Part shown: positions 59,990 through 64,000 of the stretch, in pieces
Layout: each line of letters starts with the position of its first letter
Position numbering within the stretch: position 1 is the first letter of the stretch
Assembly: GCF_016907295.1 (NCBI RefSeq)
Contig: NZ_JAFBBR010000001.1
Span: 3,038,001-3,102,000 of the forward strand
DNA length: 64,000 nt
DNA from: Microbacterium dextranolyticum
GTDB taxonomy: Bacteria > Actinomycetota > Actinomycetes > Actinomycetales > Microbacteriaceae
Reading direction: 5' to 3'
Program-made: the position numbers and the translations under genes
The notes under the pieces: generated by a model
Seen by the model: only the letters and a program-made list of their open reading frames with translations
Database searches by the model: none
What the model was told of the DNA's origin: nothing

Positions 59990-60091
59990 CCGGCACATCC
60001 CGCTGTCTCGACACGACCCCTGCCCCGGCACGGGTCGAGGGCCGGCAGCCACCCGCGGCCCGGATGCCCCGCGGGAGACGCTGGCGCGCCC

Positions 60092-61255
60092 TCAGCGCTT
60101 GCCGACGATCTGGCGCGACACGATGTCGCGCATGATCTCGTTCGTACCGCCGTAGATGCGGTGCACGCGCGCGTCGAGGTAGGCGCGGGCGATCGGGTAC
60201 TCGGTGATGTAGCCGTAGCCGCCGTGCAGCTGCACGCCCACGTCGAGCAGTTCGGCCTCGCGGTCGGTCGCCCAGAACTTGACCTTGGCGGCCTCTTCGG
60301 CGGTGAGCTTCTTCTCGGCGTAGAGCTCCATCGCGCGGTCGATGTAGGCCCACATCACGTCGACCGTCGTCGCCATGTCGGCGAGGCGGAAGCGGGTGTT
60401 CTGGAAGTCGGCGATGCGCTCACCGAAGGCCTCGCGGCTGATGACGTAGTCGCGCGTCCAGTCGAATGCGGCCTCGCCGGCCGCCGCTGCGGCGACACCG
60501 ATCGACAGGCGCTCGAGGGGCAGGTTCATCATGAGCTGGATGAAGCCGAGGCCTTCTTTGCCGCCGATGAGGTTCTCTTCGGGAACGAAGACGTCGGTGA
60601 ACGAGAGCTCGGCGGTGTCCCAGCCGTGGAAGCCCATCTTCTCGAGCTTCTTGCCGTGCTCGAAGCCCTCCATGCCGTCTTCGAGGATCAGCAGGCTGAA
60701 GGCATCCGGTCGGTTGCCCTCGCCCGTCTTGACGAAGGTGACCACCATGTCGGCGGTCTTTCCCGACGAGATGAACGTCTTCGCACCGTTGACGAGGTAG
60801 CCGCCGTCGACCTTCTTCGCCGTGGTGGTGATACCGCGGAGGTCCGAACCGGCGCCGGGTTCGGTCATCGCCAGGGCACCGAGGATCTCGCCGGTCGCCA
60901 TGCCCGGCAGCCACTTCTCTTTCTGCTCCTGCGTGCCCATGTGCACGATGTAGGGAACGGCGAGGTCGTCCTGAATGCCGAAGGCGCCGGCGAGCGAGCC
61001 CTGGCCGGCCTTGATGACCTCTTCGAGCACGATCGCGCGGAAGCGGTAGTCCTGCAGCATTCCGGCGCCGCCGAACTCTTCGGGAACGCTCAGGCCGATG
61101 ATCCCGGCATCGCCCGCCGCGCGCATGGTGGCGCGGTCGATCTCGCCGGCGGCTTCCCACGCCTTGCGCTTCTCTTCGGTGGCGTAGCGCTTCAGGAACT
61201 CCTTGACGACGTCGCGGAACGCCTCGTGGTCTTCGTCGTAGATGTCGCGCTCCAT
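60092..61255 (-). CDS. acyl-CoA dehydrogenase
   Basis: This 387-residue FAD enzyme of beta-oxidation has the usual length. The signatures are MTEPGAGSDLRGI, FISSGKTADMVVTF and the C-terminal QLHGGYGYITEYPIARAYLD with RIYGGTNEIMRDI. The ATG at 61255 (MERDIYDED) was preferred over an upstream in-frame codon because homologues start there and the intervening sequence holds regulatory-looking palindromes. It ends convergently with the second S-component gene, 102 bp away. Confidence 0.95.
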   Translation of the reverse strand: MERDIYDEDHEAFRDVVKEFLKRYATEEKRKAWEAAGEIDRATMRAAGDAGIIGLSVPEEFGGAGMLQDYRFRAIVLEEVIKAGQGSLAGAFGIQDDLAVPYIVHMGTQEQKEKWLPGMATGEILGALAMTEPGAGSDLRGITTTAKKVDGGYLVNGAKTFISSGKTADMVVTFVKTGEGNRPDAFSLLILEDGMEGFEHGKKLEKMGFHGWDTAELSFTDVFVPEENLIGGKEGLGFIQLMMNLPLERLSIGVAAAAAGEAAFDWTRDYVISREAFGERIADFQNTRFRLADMATTVDVMWAYIDRAMELYAEKKLTAEEAAKVKFWATDREAELLDVGVQLHGGYGYITEYPIARAYLDARVHRIYGGTNEIMRDIVSRQIVGKR

Positions 61256-61293
61256 CGTGCGCCCGTCCTCTCGTCGTCGAGTGTCGAAGGGAT

Positions 61294-61345
61294 GAGATGG
61301 AATGCCGTGGCATCCCATCTCAGGATCAATGGTACTGGGTTTCAC
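61294..61345. promoter_or_regulatory. palindrome and GGGTTTCAC motif upstream of the acyl-CoA dehydrogenase
   Basis: Arms 61294-61306 (GAGATGGAATGCC) and 61309-61321 (GGCATCCCATCTC) pair at 12 of 13 positions around GT, 39-66 bp upstream of the start codon. ACTGGGTTTCAC follows at 61334-61345 and is also found upstream of the acyl-CoA oxidase at 29180. Both look like regulator sites for fatty-acid genes. The regulator is not in the window. Confidence 0.5.
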
Positions 61346-61414
61346 GGCGTCATGAGAGGGATCTCTCAGGTGCGCCCCCGACGCGCGACGCCACGACCGC
61401 GCCCGACGGAGCGC

Positions 61415-62431
61415 TCAGTATCCGGGCGCCGCGGGCAGCCCGAAGAACTCTTCGAGCGTGTGGTAGCCACCGTCGTGGTAAGCCTTGGCCAGATCCGGAC
61501 CGATGTAGCGCAGGTGCCAGGCCTCGGCCTCGTAGCCCGTGATCGCGGTCTGGCCCGGCTCGTAGCGCACGATGAAGCCGAAGCGCCACGCGTTGGCGGC
61601 GGTCCACGCGCCTTGCGCGGTGCCCCCGAACGACTCGATCGCGCCGCACCCGTTGTCGCACGCGGCGACATCGGTCGCGAGCCCCGTCTGATGCTCGCTG
61701 TAGCCGGGGCGCGCGCTCTGCTGGTCGGCCTGGTCGCGACCCATCGAGTCGACGTAGCCGTTGTAGGTGCGGGTCTGCGACGCGAACGACCGATACGCGC
61801 TGTTGAGGCCGATGGCGCCGGCGCCCTCCTTCGCCGCCGCCGCGACGAGCGCGGTGAGGGCGTTCGCGGCATCCGGCACGAGGCGCCCGTCGACGGTGCG
61901 CTGCATGTCGGCGGGGGCGACCACCGTGGCGGGTTCGAAATCGACCGGATCGAGCGGGCGCTTCTTGTCGACCACGACCCACAGATGCCGCGCGTCCGAC
62001 AGGCTGACGCACGGCGCCGCACCGCTCACGACAGCGGCGCGGAAGGCTTCGCCCCCTCCGAACGCCGCGATCACATCGGCGTCGCCGCCGCTCGCGAGGG
62101 CGGTGACGACGGCGGGCGCGTCGCAGGATGCCCGGGCGACCGAGGTCTGCGCCGGGGCGGGGATGCTGTCGGCAGCGGCGGCACTCGCCCCCGCCGGGAG
62201 CGCCACCGCATCGGCGGACGCGGACACCGCCGACTCCGACATGTCGCCCACCGCATCGGGCTGCCCGCCGGAGGCCAGCGCCGTGGCGACGGTCGCCGTC
62301 ACGCCGACGACGAGCAGTGCGGCAACCGCGAGGATCCCCCACCGGGCGCCACCGGGTGGACGCCGGCGCCCTCCGGCCGCGTGCGTGGTGTCGCGCGTCG
62401 CGGGATCGCGGCGCGCATCACGTCGGGTCAT
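61415..62431 (-). CDS. M15-family D-Ala-D-Ala carboxypeptidase (VanY-like), membrane-anchored
   Basis: This 338-residue peptidoglycan peptidase has a basic, Pro-rich cytoplasmic start, one membrane helix (GILAVAALLVVGVTATVATA), a spacer and the M15B catalytic domain. The zinc ligands are in YSEHQTGLATDV (His, Asp) and EAWHLRYIG (catalytic Glu and His), and SAYRSFASQ is the substrate-loop motif. The start at 62431 was chosen as the first ATG. A GTG at 62452 is equally possible, and neither has a good ribosome site. It is divergent from the radical SAM gene. Confidence 0.92.
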   Translation of the reverse strand: MTRRDARRDPATRDTTHAAGGRRRPPGGARWGILAVAALLVVGVTATVATALASGGQPDAVGDMSESAVSASADAVALPAGASAAAADSIPAPAQTSVARASCDAPAVVTALASGGDADVIAAFGGGEAFRAAVVSGAAPCVSLSDARHLWVVVDKKRPLDPVDFEPATVVAPADMQRTVDGRLVPDAANALTALVAAAAKEGAGAIGLNSAYRSFASQTRTYNGYVDSMGRDQADQQSARPGYSEHQTGLATDVAACDNGCGAIESFGGTAQGAWTAANAWRFGFIVRYEPGQTAITGYEAEAWHLRYIGPDLAKAYHDGGYHTLEEFFGLPAAPGY

Positions 62432-62527
62432 CGGCTGCTCGGGCTGCGGCACCGGTCCATTGTGACGCCCCTTCCCGTGGAATCCGTGTGCATTGCGCGA
62501 CTTTCGTATCTATGTTCTACTCTCCGT

Positions 62528-63589
62528 ATGCGGTGGAACGGACAACGGGTCGATGAGTCGGATGCCGCCGCGCTCCCCGGTCTCGAGACGATGAGCGGTC
62601 TGGTGCGCAGCGTCACGACCCCGGACTTCGCCGGTATGACGTTCCACGAGGTCGCCGCGAAGTCGGCGCTGAACCACGTGCCGTCGGGGTCGGCGATGCC
62701 GTTCGACTGGACGGTGAACCCGTACCGCGGCTGCAGTCACGCATGTTCGTACTGCTTTGCGCGGAACACCCACACCTACCTCGATCTCGACGCGGGGCGC
62801 GATTTCGACGAGCAGATCGTCGTCAAGGTCAACGTCGCCGAGGTGCTGCGCCGCGAGCTCGCCGCGCCGGGATGGAGTCGTGAACCGGTCGCGCTCGGCA
62901 CGAACACCGACCCGTATCAGCGCGCCGAGGGCCGGTACCGCCTCATGCCCGAGATCATCGACGCCTTGGCGTCGAGCGGCACACCGTTCTCCGTGCTCAC
63001 CAAAGGCACCCTGCTGCGCCGCGACCTGCCGCTTCTCGCCGAGGCGAAGCGCGTCGTGCCGGTCCACCTCGCGATGTCGATCGCGATGCCCGACGAGCGG
63101 GTGCGGCAGACCCTCGAGGCGGGAGCGCCGACGTTCTCCGCGCGGCTCGAGACGGTCCGCGCGGCACGGGCGGTGGGATTCGCCGTGACGGTGTTCCTCA
63201 TGCCGATCGTGCCGCACCTGACCGACGGGGTCGACGTGCTCGACGACGCACTGGCCCGCATCGCCGCGGCGGGGGCGACGCGGGTCGTCTACGGCGCTCT
63301 GCACCTGCGACCCGGCGCGCGGGAGTGGTTCTGGGGATGGCTGGAGCGAGAGCACCCGGAACTCGTGCCCGCCTACCGCGGGCTCTACCCGGGGGCATCC
63401 GTCTACGCGCCCGCCGGCTACCGGGCGATGCTGGCCGACCGGGTGCGCCCGCTGCTGCGCCGGCACCGGCTCGCCGGCGGCGCGGAAGAGGATGTCGAGA
63501 ACCGGCCCCCGCGCGGTGCCCGACCGGGCCCGGTGCGCGCGACCCGGCGCGCGGCGGCGACGGCAACGGCGCCCGCCATGCTGTTCTGA
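62528..63589 (+). CDS. Rv2578c-type radical SAM protein (SPL-like)
   Basis: This 353-residue radical SAM enzyme has its [4Fe-4S] motif in GCSHACSYCFAR (CxxxCxxC). VNPYRGC stands ahead of it, and GTNTDPYQ, SVLTKGTLLRRD and VFLMPIVPHLTDG follow. It belongs to the actinobacterial Rv2578c group related to spore photoproduct lyase-like proteins, with no defined reaction. The ATG at 62528 lies in a relatively AT-rich divergent promoter gap shared with the peptidase gene. No strong ribosome site is seen. The last 40 residues are Arg/Ala-rich and probably disordered. Confidence 0.93.
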   Translation: MRWNGQRVDESDAAALPGLETMSGLVRSVTTPDFAGMTFHEVAAKSALNHVPSGSAMPFDWTVNPYRGCSHACSYCFARNTHTYLDLDAGRDFDEQIVVKVNVAEVLRRELAAPGWSREPVALGTNTDPYQRAEGRYRLMPEIIDALASSGTPFSVLTKGTLLRRDLPLLAEAKRVVPVHLAMSIAMPDERVRQTLEAGAPTFSARLETVRAARAVGFAVTVFLMPIVPHLTDGVDVLDDALARIAAAGATRVVYGALHLRPGAREWFWGWLEREHPELVPAYRGLYPGASVYAPAGYRAMLADRVRPLLRRHRLAGGAEEDVENRPPRGARPGPVRATRRAAATATAPAMLF

Positions 63590-63634
63590 CGCCCGGAGCG
63601 GCCGGAAGACCGCCGACAGGCGGGCCAGCGAGTC

Positions 63635-63654
63635 GGGCCCGGACCACCGGGCCC
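63635..63654. terminator. bidirectional terminator-like hairpin
   Basis: GGGCCCGG and CCGGGCCC form a perfect 8-bp stem with loop ACCA between the convergent radical SAM and permease genes. No T-run is present on either side. Confidence 0.55.
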
Positions 63655-63661
63655 TCGCCGA

Positions 63662-64000
63662 TCAACGGTAGCGGCGACCCTCGTCCCGGCGCGCCAACCA
63701 CACCGCGGCGACGGCGAGCACGACGGTCCAGCCGACGATCCCGCCGATCGCCCACAGCGGGATCTGCTCGCCGGTCGCGGCGGCGATGACGATCTCGCGC
63801 GCCTGACGGACCGGAAGGGCGCGCGAGGCGGCGTCGAGCCAGTCGGGAAACATGAGCGGGGGCAGGAACAGCCCCCCGCCGAACGCCAGCAGGAACATCA
63901 TCACCTGGGTGACGGCGATGGCCGCCTTGGGGCCGAACGCGGTGCCGATGATCACGCCGATCAGCATCGAGGGGATGGCGGTGAGCACGACGAGCACGAT
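63662..64000 (-). CDS. ABC-2 type transporter permease (C-terminal part, 5' end beyond window)
   Basis: About 112 residues are visible. Hydrophobic spans (SMLIGVIIGTAFG, VMMFLLAFGGGLFLPPL, LWAIGGIVGWTVVLAVAAVWL) and the loop MFPDWLDAASRALPVRQARE are typical of the C-terminal half of DrrB/ABC-2 permeases. It is most likely partnered with an ATPase gene outside the window. The frame is open to the right edge. Confidence 0.82.
   Translation of the reverse strand: MVLVVLTAIPSMLIGVIIGTAFGPKAAIAVTQVMMFLLAFGGGLFLPPLMFPDWLDAASRALPVRQAREIVIAAATGEQIPLWAIGGIVGWTVVLAVAAVWLARRDEGRRYR

Overview
This is about 64 kb of high-GC DNA from an actinobacterium, most likely a Microbacteriaceae member close to Microbacterium. 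The evidence is the roughly 70% GC bias, GTG starts, long chains of genes overlapping by 1-8 bp, the density of the heptamer GGATGCC/GGCATCC, and the gene families present (fused EcfAA ATPase, DUF3516 helicase, Rv2578c-type radical SAM protein, DtxR-type iron boxes). No rRNA, tRNA, CRISPR array, prophage or complete insertion sequence was recognised.

Layout. 1-19998 (minus strand) is one ten-gene operon. It starts with a 2033-residue membrane-anchored Ig-like/fibronectin protein, followed by a MoxR AAA+ ATPase, a DUF58 protein, a transglutaminase-fold membrane protein that has lost its catalytic Cys, an RDD-FHA protein, a PP2C phosphatase, an FHA protein, a Ser/Thr kinase, an FHA-wHTH protein and an EssC/EccC-like FtsK ATPase that runs off the left edge. 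It combines phospho-signalling with a type VII-like secretion motor. 20171-24256 is a resistance-type cassette: a short UvrA-like ABC ATPase and its TetR repressor, divergent from a quinone-oxidoreductase-like enzyme, with two matching TetR operators. 24284-33908 holds housekeeping genes: tag, an SDR epimerase divergent from a DUF4166 gene, an acyl-CoA oxidase, an APC permease with a tandem UspA protein, and recQ.

34046-41294 is a very large secreted subtilase/Big2/BspA-LRR/LAXTG surface protein. It sits behind a DtxR-type iron box and is broken by two apparent frameshifts, one in a C6 tract at the 5' end. 41409-44087 is a DUF3516 helicase and 44126-45403 a GH3 lipoprotein. 45500-52168 is a carboxylate-uptake locus: CstA, a YbdD-like protein, a LytS/LytTR two-component pair, a DUF485 protein and a sodium:solute symporter. 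A textbook-geometry LytTR direct repeat lies upstream of cstA. 52420-53804 encodes a GNAT protein and a pirin.

53975-59989 is an ECF-type importer: two paralogous YkoE-like S components, a fused EcfA-EcfA ATPase and EcfT. A siderophore-interacting flavoprotein is embedded in it and a DtxR-type iron box lies in front of the ATPase, so iron or siderophore uptake is the likely job. 60092-64000 holds an acyl-CoA dehydrogenase, an M15 peptidase, a radical SAM protein and the end of an ABC-2 permease.

The most unusual feature is a family of about 82-bp elements, each made of four copies of a 14-bp motif (core GAACTCCGCA or GTACTCCGCA) arranged >> << with constant 19-bp steps. Seven copies or near-copies are in the window, four of them packed in the 0.9-kb gap before the ECF ATPase and one inside that ATPase gene. 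Related palindromes sit in frame inside the helicase and YbdD genes.
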